Assembly: GCF_001039355.2 (NCBI RefSeq)
Contig: NW_019775795.1
Coordinates: forward strand, 13,460-41,991
Reading direction: 5' to 3'
Length of the DNA stretch: 28,532 nt
Source of the DNA: Lingula anatina
Lineage: Eukaryota; Brachiopoda; Lingulata; Lingulida; Lingulidae
In this document: piece after piece, positions 20,801 to 28,532 of the stretch
Layout: each line of letters begins with the position of its first letter
How positions within the stretch are numbered: the stretch's first letter is position 1
Position numbers and translations under genes: made by a program
Notes under the pieces: generated by a model
Database searches by the model: none
Seen by the model: only the letters and a program-made list of their open reading frames with translations
Told to the model about the DNA's origin: nothing

Positions 20801-21900
20801 AAGTATCATATCACTATAAAAGTACGTTTATAATTTTACAATAAGGAGTAAGAGAGAGCATGTGAGCAATTAGGTTAAAATTTATCGTTTTTCGAGTGAC
20901 AATTAAATAAATGATAAAAAAAGAAACCGACCTGAAGGTTGTCCGTGCCTATATCGAAAGGTTCTATGACGGACGACATGAAGTTAGTTGCCTGAAGTAG
21001 AAAAATAAAATCTAAAGATGTAATTTTTAATCCTGACACGAAATTTTATTTGAACCTGGCTGTTTCGGGGAGGGGTAGGGGGGGGGTCTCAGAGCGCATT
21101 CAAAACAAATATGGCCGACCCACTTGAATGCTTGTTGCGTATTACCCAGGGGGAATCTATTCAGTGTCTAATAGGGAATTAAGCGGCAAACTTTTAAGTG
21201 GGTCTGTTAGTCCACTGTTCTGAATGCACTGTCAGTCACGTGCTTTGGACTAGTTTTGGACGTATATACAAGTATAACCTCTTCTCCGCTTTCCGTCCAA
21301 AAGAATGTACAACTAGCAAAATAAATCAAAACAAAATCAATAACTTTCTACATCTCTATACCCTACATATTAAAGCTAAATGGCTGAATTGATATGTGAA
21401 AAGCTAACTTTGTTCTTTGTTTAAAAAATACCTGTTCCCATCCAGCGGAGCCCACGCTAGCGGATCCATCCATAACAAAGAATGCGTCGACCGGCGTGTA
21501 CACACAGTGTTCGCCAATCGGAATCTCGATATCTAAAACATGGAATGGTGTAGTGAAAAGTGGAAAATCATAAAAATAACGTGAAAGCAATTAAGTTTAG
21601 GAGGAATCACCATATCTAAAACTAGGAATACTCTACGAAAAATAGCAGTGGTATAAAATAAATGGCATAAAAATCTGAGCGGAGTCTCTCGACACATACT
21701 GTACATAGTAACGGTTGTCCTTATAAGTTTTATTCTATCATTTACAAACGGTTACTTTGATTTTTTAGATACGATAGAACTTGCCAAAGTGCTATATATT
21801 GAGAGAAAGAAATCTACTTCGTTAACTTACTCTGAGCACGCGCAAGGCAGACGAGTCCAAGAAACACAATGACGAGAAACCTGAAATGTTTGCAATACAT
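7303..21900 (-). CDS. Secreted vWA - 15x TSP1 - SUEL-like lectin protein, 20 coding exons
   Basis: Coding exons in transcript order: 21831-21900, 21432-21532, 20932-20991, 20451-20634, 19608-19844, 19043-19216, 17830-17961, 16938-17312, 16079-16249, 15568-15738, 15013-15183, 14346-14516, 12966-13136, 11903-12073, 11225-11395, 10052-10234, 9413-9589, 8822-8995, 7918-8085, 7303-7592. They total 3522 nt, have GT-AG borders throughout and join in one frame to a TGA stop, giving 1173 residues. Residues 1-22 form a signal peptide (A-R-A then Q). A vWA domain spans about 33-216, with MIDAS residues D45, S47, S49, T116 and D149. Fifteen TSP1 repeats fill 218-1077 and a SUEL-like cysteine-rich domain ends the chain at about 1105-1173. 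No transmembrane segment follows the signal peptide, so the product should be secreted. vWA plus TSP1 resembles coadhesin- or hemicentin-like matrix proteins of invertebrates; the lectin-like end sets it apart. The function (adhesion, matrix or humoral defence) is inferred from domains. An untranslated first exon upstream is possible. Confidence 0.93.
7918..8085 (-). CDS. Exon 19: TSP1 repeat 15, shortened loop
   Basis: A 168-nt exon, residues 1022-1077. WGEWGQW and CSASCG are normal, but the usual P-x-P-x-x-G-G loop is reduced to CVNPLLPC. After the last canonical cysteine a short tail adds another (CVRPCRG). I chose donor TCGAG|gtaggt because it keeps phase 1 and joins exon 20 in frame; a second GT four bases downstream would break the frame. 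Confidence 0.88.
8775..8811. repeat. (TAA)n microsatellite at the exon 18 donor
   Basis: About 12 units, starting some 10 bp into the intron after exon 18 in the sense of the gene. Confidence 0.95.
8822..8995 (-). CDS. Exon 18: TSP1 repeat 14 with extra Cys-Cys
   Basis: A 174-nt exon, residues 964-1021. It reads [19 protein letters not shown]: two adjacent cysteines and one added residue sit in the Trp ladder where other repeats have W-x-x-W. The six normal cysteines are also present (ends ACNVFPCLG), so this repeat has eight. (TAA)n tracts lie in the introns on both sides. Confidence 0.92.
9054..9087. repeat. (TAA)n microsatellite before exon 18
   Basis: About 11 units in the intron upstream of the exon 18 acceptor. 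Confidence 0.95.
9413..9589 (-). CDS. Exon 17: TSP1 repeat 13
   Basis: A 177-nt exon, residues 905-963, self-contained with six cysteines (ends SCNENPCPG). WNVWNGW has a spacer unlike the WGxW of its neighbours; CTKSCG fits O-fucosylation. It has no cysteine before the first Trp, in contrast to exons 9-16. Confidence 0.93.
10052..10234 (-). CDS. Exon 16: TSP1 repeat 12
   Basis: A 183-nt exon, residues 844-904. It begins GPC (completing repeat 11) and also contains both of its own final cysteines (DCMNKACLG), so it returns the array to a register in which exon and domain coincide. WGAWAAW is kept; CDAECG lacks the O-fucose acceptor. Confidence 0.92.
11225..11395 (-). CDS. Exon 15: TSP1 repeat 11
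   Basis: The last of the seven 171-nt exons, residues 787-843. It has the three-Trp ladder WGQWNSW, CSAQCG (no O-fucose acceptor) and the very basic GERRRVRAC. It ends ACNLG; exon 16 opens GPC and supplies the sixth cysteine. Confidence 0.94.
11903..12073 (-). CDS. Exon 14: TSP1 repeat 10
   Basis: A 171-nt exon, residues 730-786. WGPWTEY, O-fucose motif CSTSCG, basic stretch GEQRRTRTC, end VCNLG. It starts GFC, supplying the sixth cysteine of repeat 9. Donor CTAG|gtaaga, acceptor taacag. Confidence 0.94.
12675..12729. repeat. (CAAA)n tetranucleotide repeat
   Basis: CAAA units with CAAG and CAGA variants, in the intron between exons 13 and 14. Confidence 0.85.
12966..13136 (-). CDS. Exon 13: TSP1 repeat 9
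   Basis: A 171-nt exon, residues 673-729. WGEWTDF; the cysteine pair reads CSTLCG, with Leu in place of Ser/Thr, so no O-fucose site. It starts GSC and ends VCNLG. Donor CTAG|gtgatt, acceptor acacag. Confidence 0.93.
   Translation of the reverse strand, partial: VLVLLMVTGESGQTFLFAQHYVARASKGARACVTTRPLSTEAPAAPDPPEKSSFAI
13205..13229. repeat. (GT)n microsatellite
   Basis: About 12 GT units in the intron upstream of exon 13. Confidence 0.93.
13512..13619. repeat. 27-bp minisatellite, four copies
   Basis: Four head-to-tail units of exactly 27 bp, each like ACCCAATGGCCTAGATAAAT followed by CTGGGTC, with moderate divergence. They lie in the intron between exons 12 and 13, right next to the candidate pseudogene. 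Confidence 0.85.
13621..14310 (+). pseudogene. Possible decayed gene in opposite sense within intron 12
   Basis: One plus-strand frame runs about 690 nt with only five stops (13819, 13945, 14038, 14089, 14164), fewer than expected in DNA this AT-rich. Between them the translation looks protein-like, for example [20 protein letters not shown] and [20 protein letters not shown]. All segments stay in the same frame. I do not recognise the family. It could be an old retrocopy or transposon fragment, or chance. Confidence 0.3.
14346..14516 (-). CDS. Exon 12: TSP1 repeat 8
   Basis: A 171-nt exon, residues 616-672. WGQWTEF, then CSRTCG, which restores the O-fucose consensus, then [12 protein letters not shown]. 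It starts GNC and ends SCSLG, so it keeps the offset between exon and domain. Donor TTGG|gtgatg. Confidence 0.93.
14797..14884. repeat. (CT)n(CA)n compound microsatellite
   Basis: A CT run passes into a CA run, in the intron between exons 11 and 12. Confidence 0.95.
15013..15183 (-). CDS. Exon 11: TSP1 repeat 7
   Basis: A 171-nt exon, residues 559-615, with WGQWTEF, CSAPCG and the end ACNLG. Its downstream intron shares an identical 20-base stretch (14976-14995) with the one after exon 9 (16042-16061), which shows they arose by duplication. CT/CA tracts lie in the introns on both sides. Confidence 0.95.
15256..15357. repeat. (CT)n(CA)n compound microsatellite
   Basis: Same CT-then-CA order as the tract at 14797, here in the intron between exons 10 and 11. 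A degraded relative lies at about 15788-15865 between exons 9 and 10. Confidence 0.95.
15568..15738 (-). CDS. Exon 10: TSP1 repeat 6
   Basis: A 171-nt exon, residues 502-558, with WGQWTDY, CSAPCG and the loop DSPAPAFGG. It is part of the very similar exon 9-10-11 set and differs from exon 11 at 4 residues. The donor CTTG|gttagta is shared with exons 9 and 11. The intron on its 5' side carries a degraded CT/CA tract. Confidence 0.95.
16079..16249 (-). CDS. Exon 9: TSP1 repeat 5
   Basis: A 171-nt exon, residues 445-501. It starts GAC, giving the sixth cysteine of repeat 4, and ends SCNLG with its own sixth cysteine in exon 10. WGQWTEF keeps W-x-x-W; CSAPCG lacks the Ser/Thr for O-fucose. It differs from exon 11 at 3 of 57 residues and from exon 10 at 5. 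Confidence 0.95.
16938..17312 (-). CDS. Exon 8: end of TSP1 repeat 2, repeat 3 and most of repeat 4
   Basis: The largest coding exon, 375 nt, residues 320-444. The first 14 residues ([14 protein letters not shown]) finish repeat 2. Repeat 3 (about 334-390) has WGGWGAW and CSATCG. Repeat 4 (about 391-444) has YGAWSVW and CSAPCG, without an O-fucose acceptor, and ends VCNLG with its sixth cysteine in exon 9. No intron separates repeats 2, 3 and 4. Its acceptor AG is preceded directly by an (ATT)n tract on the sense strand. Confidence 0.92.
   Translation of the reverse strand, partial: VRRMKAATVSSLPVSLMATGEVGALGPSAAPHAALANRTVSENATTLHLPPEAPRVPDQTSIRHLAPWEAVPWMVDMAPGVCGLPALLRADPVFKHVVGHVTRQRQLLEDGPVLAQITKRLFVI
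17319..17363. repeat. (TAA)n microsatellite abutting the exon 8 acceptor
   Basis: About 14 units. In the sense of the gene this is (ATT)n immediately before TTGTTAAG|exon, so it occupies the position of the polypyrimidine tract. Confidence 0.95.
17770..17812. repeat. (TAA)n microsatellite after exon 7
   Basis: About 14 units, starting some 18 bp into the intron after the exon 7 donor. Confidence 0.95.
17830..17961 (-). CDS. Exon 7: first two-thirds of TSP1 repeat 2
   Basis: Residues 276-319. It has WGQWLSW, the O-fucose motif CSASCG and four of the six cysteines, and stops at GGLSCPG. The last two cysteines come from the start of exon 8, so this intron interrupts the domain between Cys4 and Cys5. 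Acceptor tttcag, donor CCAG|gtgata, phase 1 to 1. Confidence 0.9.
19043..19216 (-). CDS. Exon 6: TSP1 repeat 1
   Basis: Residues 218-275, a complete TSP1 repeat with all six cysteines inside the exon. The W-x-x-W-x-x-W ladder (WGQWTPW) is a C-mannosylation signature, and CDRTCG fits the POFUT2 O-fucose consensus C-x-x-S/T-C-G. It ends NLQPCIG. Phase 1 at both ends. Confidence 0.94.
19608..19844 (-). CDS. Exon 5: C-terminal half of vWA domain
   Basis: Residues 139-217. It contains [14 protein letters not shown] with the last MIDAS residue D149, the strand [20 protein letters not shown] and the closing helix with C216. An N-glycosylation sequon N210-L-T lies near the end. With all five MIDAS residues kept, metal-dependent ligand binding is plausible. 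Confidence 0.94.
20451..20634 (-). CDS. Exon 4: central vWA domain with MIDAS threonine
   Basis: Residues 78-138. It begins with the strand [16 protein letters not shown] and contains [10 protein letters not shown], the vWA loop whose first Thr (T116) is the third MIDAS ligand. Donor GGCAAG|gtaaat; ends in phase 1, and all later junctions keep that phase. Confidence 0.93.
20932..20991 (-). CDS. Exon 3: vWA helix 1
   Basis: A 60-nt exon encoding residues 58-77 ([20 protein letters not shown]), the first helix and loop leading into the next strand of the vWA fold. It was identified by continuity between exons 2 and 4 and by matching phase-0 borders (acceptor cttcag, donor CAG|gtcggt). Confidence 0.92.
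21090..21233. mobile_element. MITE-like element in intron 2
   Basis: Imperfect inverted ends of about 40 bp: the left reads CAGAGCGCATTCAAAACA and then GACCCACTT; the right, complemented, reads CAGTGCATTCAGAACA and then GACCCACTT. It is about 145 bp long and non-coding. The target duplication is unclear. Confidence 0.55.
21432..21532 (-). CDS. Exon 2: start of vWA domain, MIDAS DxSxS
   Basis: Covers residues 24-57. It holds C33, which probably pairs with C216 across the domain ends as in other secreted vWA domains. It also holds the first beta strand ([15 protein letters not shown]) with the MIDAS motif D45-x-S47-x-S49 complete. Acceptor ttttag, donor CAG|gtattt, ends in phase 0. Confidence 0.93.
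21831..21900 (-). CDS. Exon 1: signal peptide
   Basis: Starts at ATG 21900-21898 with A at -3, a favourable context. It encodes 23 residues plus one base: a short basic stretch (K4, H5, R7), a hydrophobic core ([13 protein letters not shown]) and an A-R-A cleavage motif before Q23. The donor is CAGA|gtaagt, near-perfect consensus, leaving phase 1. This start was chosen because it gives a textbook secretion signal just before the vWA exon. Confidence 0.85.
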
Positions 21901-23299
21901 TATGGTATATGTAAATGATGCACAAAAAATAAAAGATAAATAAAATAAAACAAAAATGTGTATGAAAAGTTCACTCAAAACAGGAAAATACTGCGTCTAA
22001 TTCAGCAATATTATTATTATTAAAAATCCAAGCATTTGCTCAAACAACATTGAAATAGAACACATTTAAAGATATTCTACTGGAAAACGCAGCCACGCTT
22101 GCAGAATAAACCGCAGCATTTACACAGATTATCGCACTTTCAGTCGCCCACGCATCTGGAAATGTTGCCCTCAGATCAGGCACGGCAGACATATCATTGT
22201 ACAGGATTTGGATTTGTTCGAGTGCCGTGGGCTGAATTAATAAAATGAAGACTGACTTAGGGCTCAGTTCTACTGACACTATCGGTCTACGTATACCGAT
22301 TCAATTCCGCGGGGAATCTAGCTGAATGGAATCAGATTAAAATATAAACACGCCTCTTCTCGTTTCCAACGTTCTCGTACTATTCCCAGTCTTTAAATTA
22401 TTTTTCCACTAAGCAGTGCACGTTTAAATCACGTCACTGACGCAAATGTTCTGTGTCAAGCATTCACAATTGTTTTCTATCACTTTTAATTGCTGTTGAT
22501 TTTACCATATTAAAGGCATCTATAGTATAAAACTATAAAAATAATGGGGCAAGTTAAATTATGCAAATATTACACTAAATATATGCGTGACTCAGTACGT
22601 AACTGAAATATTAACTTTTTCGTAGAATTACCTAAAAACACCCCTTTGTATCATTAAAAAGGAGCCATACCGTCCTTGCGTGATGAAAACTACTATCTAC
22701 TAGTAGACCACACTCCAAAAACAATTACCAGTCCCACACAAAGCAGCAGAGACGCTGAGATAGGGCAATTTGTTTTACCGTACTTATATGATAAGAAACC
22801 CATTACTGTTGGCTTACTAGGTGAATATATAATTTGCATTAATGATTTCAGTGTGTACCAGGAAATGCGGTATGAATGACAGGCTAAGATGATTTTTGAA
22901 TGTAGAATAAGGTCAAAACTGGAGTTTTTAACAAGAGCAAATTATATTACTCTTCAAAGTTACAGTTATTATTTTATATGTGTATTTTAAAGTAGACGTA
23001 GATAAGTGAGTTTAGAGGTATGTCAATAAGCGAAAATTCAAAATGAAAAGTGATATGTTGACGAACAGAAACACTGTTAAAATGGCAAATAGATGCCCCG
23101 GCAGATAATTCCATACAAACAGCTAACCAGCTGACCGACTCTCTAACTACAGTATACATGTATGAAGCGCTTATTTAATAAATCAATTTATATTTCGATG
23201 AAATAATACTTCAATAAATGTGGAATAGAAATATGGCCAAAAGCTTCACACAATCTATTATCTTGGGACAGACATTGCTTGTCGCTTTTAAAGTCGTCC

Positions 23300-23400
23300 T
23301 GCCAATCGGCCAATGTTACCTTGCCGCCATCTTGACTTTGGTCACGTGACGTTCTCAACCTTCTCACTGTTCACAACTCCACCCGTCCGACGTCACGCTG
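23300..23400 (-). promoter_or_regulatory. Promoter-like motif cluster, possible 5' exon of the vWA-TSP1 gene
   Basis: On the minus strand, in order: a CRE-like CGACGTCA (23388-23395), a perfect 10-bp palindromic E box GTCACGTGAC (23341-23350), and a YY1 site AAGATGGCGGC (23323-23333) running straight into a splice-donor-like CAAG|GTAAC (exon edge at 23320). Two CCAAT motifs lie at 23302-23314 on the plus strand. YY1 sites of this form sit at or just after the start of transcription in many TATA-less animal genes. Direction and target gene are inferred; the cluster is about 1.4 kb upstream of the vWA-TSP1 start codon. Confidence 0.4.
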
Positions 23401-26400
23401 AAAAGAAAAAAAGAAAACAGTTTTAATATTTTGTATGATTAGGCAAACGCAAACAACTGAGGAAAAGCACAGAAAACGTATCAACCCCAATACTTACCGC
23501 ACGAATAAACATGTACGCCTACCCTGTAGTAAAATAAAACTGTCAACAATACCATGGGGTAAATTGTTCCTCTTTACAGACCTACATGTATCATCCACTT
23601 TATGTACCCCAAAAATTTTCAATAATCCCTCATTTCATTTCGTTTCTGCAAAATTTCAACTTACAGCGTACGTGCCAACCCAGAATGGACTGCTCAAGAA
23701 CACAAGCGCGCATTTTGTACGAACTATTTAACAGAACTCTCGATGTGACGTCAAATGTTAATTTATAAGTCATTTGTATCACATTAAAATTGAATAGTCT
23801 ATTAAAATAATTGTAGTACGGTACAAGTCACTTGAAGGACCATTTAACAGAAAAAAAATCGTTCGAGACTGAGGCTGGGCGTTACAGACCTAGAATAAAA
23901 TTGACCCAAATTATGACAATGACAATAGGTGTCCTCCACTCTTCTAATGATTTTAACGACACCAAGAGTATGAATTTGTTTGAAAGATAATTGGCATGAG
24001 TATACCTTTATTATCGTAATTTGAAGCATTAGATGTGAAGGTAATGTACGACGAATGAACTCGGGGTTAGCCTGAACGTCGCTCGTTAATTAGAAGGCGT
24101 AAAACAACGCGTATTAGTGTCAAAGTTTTATGATGCAGTAATTAGTCACCATCGTGTAATTCACCGAAACAGACGGTAAATATGGGGTTAAAAGGTGGGT
24201 GACATCGAGTTAGGGAGAACGTTCACGGCACTTGGTCATCATCCCTGACCGCGGCCTTTTCAGACCCATTAAAAGAGCCAGTCAAGGACATCACGTGATA
24301 TACCCTACCGCGGTCAGTAAAGGTGAAACAATTCAAAATAATTTACCGGGAACGTCCCTTAGACGTCCTCTGAGGTTAGGGTGGGTCCCATTGAAGCATA
24401 ATAATTTCTAAGTCGCGCAAATAGTAAACAAGGACATTTTAACTATAAAAAGTAGAGCACGGGGATGGAAAATTACCTTGGTTTTGTCTCGTTTGTTTTA
24501 CGTAGGCCGTTTTATTTGTTACACATGTAGTGGGGGGGGATCGTTGTGGCCCCCTTGATTCCTTAATATTTTTGGGTGGGTCGAGTATATTTGTTCAGAC
24601 AGATATGTCGGAAGTGTTGGTATTTGGGGCTATTCTTACCCAAGACTCATCGTATTCGTTATTATGACGTTTTGACGTAGAGTAAAGAACTGAGAAAACT
24701 AAGAATCCGTGACATGACCTTCGTTTCGCTCAATATATCAAACGAAACCTGTCACATGAGGTTAAGTAGGCAAAGATAGGCTTTTAAATGCGACACTTCT
24801 TCCCTTAAAAGGGGGGTGACATCGAGCTGGTATGACGTCTGTTGTCATTACGCTAAGAAGATGAGGTTGCTGTGCGCATTTGAAACGAAAACTGTAAGTG
24901 ACACGCGTTTTAATTGGAATATATCACATTACTAAAATATGCTGATAAGCACCGCAAATCAGTAGGAGAAAACGTACATATGTATATATGTATATGCGGA
25001 TGGGTGCCAACCACACGAAACATGACAAGCGATTACGGTCACACATATTTGCCACATAAGTTTTAGTTTATTTTTAATGACGACAAGGAAATAAAACGCG
25101 CTGTCCTTCAGGTTAAAGTACAGCGTTTAAATATAAGGCGACGCTCGTACCCCGGACAGCGGTCATCAAGATAACAACGAACCACAATGGTCATTAAAAA
25201 AAAACACGTTGTTAACACAACTCATAAATGGTTCTACAGAATAAAATTGAGGGAGTTAAACTGAAAATGTAACATGTTGATTTAGGAGTGTTGAAATACA
25301 TGCCGATATTTGTGGTCAGAATGATCTCGATGCAATTATCGTCACGGTTAACAACTGACGCTTTTAACATACTTTCTTCTTTTTTCTCAGCTATTATTCG
25401 CAAGAAACAGACTGAGCTTTAAATTTTCCTTGCTCGATAAAAAAAGAGTTCATCTCATTAAACTGCTTAGAATACAGATTGAAGCACCACCGGTGCTTTT
25501 TAAGAATATATATTTTGTTGACATTGTAATCAGTCAGTCGCCAGCTAAGCACTACGCCTCTTTTTCGTTCACAAGCTTCAAAGCATCTGCTGTACCGATG
25601 TGATCATTACGACGTCACGTAAGACGCTTTGGTAACTACATGTATCCTTTTTAATGTAATGGACGTCCTTGGTGTGTCTATTTATCTACGCACCAGGAAT
25701 GTCCATATTCAACGGTACCAGTAGATCCATGGTAGCGTTGATAAGTAACAGTGTCATTTATATCTTAAGACATACCAAGTGGTACTGTACCTCTACACCG
25801 TACGTGGTTTTCATCAAATACGTTAGTTGTAAGTTCTTTAAACAAGAAAATAGGGGACAGGGGCCTAGTTGAAAAGTACCACGACTACGCCGTGTGCACC
25901 AATTCAGAATTTACATATACAATTTAAATTTTAATGCAGGAAAGTGAGAACTGTGGCGGGCTTCTTATCTTTTTATTTCATTCCTGAACTTGGCTGGGAA
26001 ACTAGTCGTTATCTTGGGCCAACGCTATACCTTTGATTTATGAATAAATAATGGCATTATGTCTGTATTTATAAGACCGTGTCTAGTCGTTAATTGATGC
26101 ACACCTTAACGGCTCATGTGACATTTCTCACGTACATGTGAATTTCACGTATAACCGAACGACAAGGTCAATCATTGAGTTACAAATGTAAGGAAATAAA
26201 CCAACTATAACAATGAAACTTGTTTATCTTACGGGTGCACTTCAACAAATGCCGGTGCGTGTTCTTATAGAGCCTTTTTTATTTGGCGTTTTGAATTATG
26301 TTTTTTTAATTTTATCTACTCCTTGAGTTGAATGACCTTGAGAAGTGATACGTTTGTATAAAGATAAAAAACGGGGCGATATTCCTCTATTAGGACATAT

Positions 26401-28295
26401 TTCTATCTGCTATCATCGCGGTAAAACCACACACCTATGAATATTACTGTGGTCGACTGGTGAAACAAAATGTTTTCACCGCATTAAATAAATTCGATAA
26501 GACATCTATTTTTCTATTTTTATATCAAGCCCCCTCATAAAATATATATAAAAAAATTATACATGTGAAAAGTGACCAAGCCCAAAAGAATTTTTACTGA
26601 GCTGAGATATTTAGAATTGCACTTTATTAAATCAGGCAGAAGGTTAATTCTCGACTTGTGTGCACATAACGTAATACAACACAGTGTATGGTATTCCATA
26701 TGTATATTTTAGAAAAAAGTCAAGATTTAAAACGACTAGTAGTCATTTAAGACAAATTCCTATTTTGCCTTATACACCTACGGGGTAAGGACGCCTGCAC
26801 TATTGCAGAGTATTTTGATAACAGGTAGTTGCCATTTGCATTTAGAAAATCACATCTTTCACATATACAAAATCAGACGAACCTTTTATTTTTAATCAGT
26901 TATCCAATGCATTTTAAACCTATGACAACCCTTTGTTTGTGATTTCTTAAAATTCTCATAACATACACATTCCAAACTACTTGCAATTAATTATGAATTA
27001 TCCAAGAACTACGACGCCAGTTATAAAACTATCCGATCTTAGTAATTTAGCACCCTGTGTGTGATGACACCCATTTTCACCGTTATGTTTAATTTATATA
27101 TATGTCCGTTAAGATGGACTATCTACACAAAAATGTCTCTGTCCATGGTTAATACATATTCATATATTTAATTTTGTGCTGCTTGTTTTACCGTATTATT
27201 TTGGCCAGCAATTTTCGATTCCTTAAACAAATACATAAAAATTAAGTTTTCGGAGGCCCACCGAACCCGCATGTGTTATACGGGACCACCAAATCAAATT
27301 AAAAAAAAAATCGTTCTTGTCTGTTTAATTTATCTTTCCATTTCCACGTTAGAATATTTATCACGTTGGCAATAATCTAATTAACTGAAAATTACATACG
27401 TACTTTCACTCTCATGAGATGTACTGTAGTTCTAGGCTTCGCACACGATGTTTATAGACAGATAAATGAGTCTTGAAATGTTAATTCTTGGGAAGTGCGT
27501 TTTTGTTTTTCAAAATTCACTTTTCTTTTAAATGGGAAATGTTACATTAACTTTCTTCAACCTAGTTATGCCATTTTGATTGTGGCGCCCTATATTTTTA
27601 ATGCAATGTTTAAAAGATAAGCGGCATACCGAATACCTTTTTCACGATAAAACCATTTATCAATGTTATCTTTATAGTTTAATCCAGAAAAATGTTACGC
27701 CGGACATAGATATCCCTAATACCACAGAGATGACGTAAAGATCCTACATTCCAGAGAAACAATTTAGGGCACAAAATAAAATGTCTCTTTCTACAGAAAG
27801 TCCTTTTGGAAAAAATACCGCAACAAATAATTATATTAATACTAACTCCTAATATCAGAGTTAGATAAAAACGACAGTAGAAAAGCATTAAGATGTTGAC
27901 CACTCTAATTTTCATTCCCTTTCTACTCAAACATACTTATTTCATACGTTTTTTCATTGTTTACAATGAAACCTTTCTCCTTCACTTTCTCTATAAAATG
28001 AATACGCCAATAACTCACCTGTCTTCGGGTACCGTATTCTCTGAGTGCGCGCTAGCGACTGAGTTTCTCTCGCCTAATCCCTACCTCTGTCAGGGACCAG
28101 ACCTAGTTTAATATTCAGCATAATTAAGGGGTGAGGAGATGGGAGATGATATCTTTTTTTCTGATATGCAGCGAACGCAGTAATTTCGGCTAGTGATAAT
28201 ACGTGGAATGAAGACAGCGCAGGTGCAGAGTGTCGCCATCTGGCGGTATGTTTAGCCAATTGTAACGTAAAATGTTGACGGAAGAATGTTCCATG

Positions 28296-28299
<4 letters not shown>

Positions 28300-28328
<29 letters not shown>
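28300..28328. repeat. (CA)n microsatellite
   Basis: About 14 CA units. Confidence 0.95.
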
Positions 28329-28330
<2 letters not shown>

Positions 28331-28532
28331 TTTCTATCCTTTTCTTTTTTTTTTTCCCAAAATCGCGCTCTTGGTATTTCCGGGTCTGAATATACTGTCT
28401 TTATAAAAATAAAAATAATAACTTTTTTTTATTATTCACGAGATTTACAACAATCCCTGCGGTTGGTAAGGGGTTGGGGGTAAATTTGTCCTGGGGGAGG
28501 GGGTTGTAGTGAGGAAAATGGTGAAGTGTGTG

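Larger units (their letters stand above)
21901..28532. other. Upstream intergenic region without a convincing gene
   Basis: About 6.6 kb of AT-rich sequence. The open frames on both strands are short, low in complexity or lack splice support. Apart from the promoter-like cluster near 23300, it holds a 23-bp direct repeat (24188-24210 and 24805-24827), a 10-bp inverted pair (24245-24254 and 24308-24317) and a CA microsatellite near the right edge. No RNA gene was recognised. Confidence 0.5.

Noticed and set aside
22340-22350. TATA-like TTTATATT on the minus strand upstream of the start codon
   Set aside because: Weak match in AT-rich DNA with no clear initiator at the right distance; the cluster near 23300 is a better promoter candidate.

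Overview
The window is nuclear DNA of an animal, probably a marine invertebrate. It is AT-rich, has spliced genes with GT-AG introns, and carries many microsatellites, small inverted-repeat transposons, a piggyBac remnant and a tRNA-derived SINE. Combining a von Willebrand A domain, thrombospondin type-1 (TSP1) repeats and a sea-urchin-egg-lectin (SUEL)-like domain fits molluscs, brachiopods, amphioxus, echinoderms or cnidarians. The sequence alone does not settle which; a mollusc-like genome is only a guess.

One gene dominates. It lies on the minus strand, from a start codon at 21900-21898 to a stop at 7305-7303, in 20 coding exons that join without a frame break into a predicted 1173-residue secreted protein. 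Its order is signal peptide (exon 1), vWA domain with a complete MIDAS metal site (exons 2-5), 15 TSP1 repeats (exons 6-19) and a C-terminal cysteine-rich SUEL-like domain (exon 20). Every junction from exon 4/5 to exon 19/20 is phase 1. Seven consecutive exons (9-15) are each exactly 171 nt. A first polyadenylation signal lies about 590 nt past the stop.

Layout: 1-558 piggyBac remnant; 559-2397 no gene; 2398-2827 two neighbouring inverted-repeat elements; 2828-6690 intergenic, with a tRNA-Arg-derived SINE near 4294-4468 and a foldback element at 5293-5678; 6690-21900 the vWA-TSP1-SUEL gene, whose introns hold (TAA)n, CT/CA and CAAA microsatellites, a 27-bp minisatellite, a MITE and a possible decayed gene in the opposite sense; 21901-28532 upstream DNA with no convincing gene but a promoter-like cluster near 23300-23400.

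The protein probably works outside the cell as a multivalent adhesion, matrix or body-fluid defence molecule: the vWA domain binds a ligand through a metal ion, the TSP1 array is a long C-mannosylated rod, and the SUEL-like tip is a possible carbohydrate-binding end. This role is inferred from domain families only.
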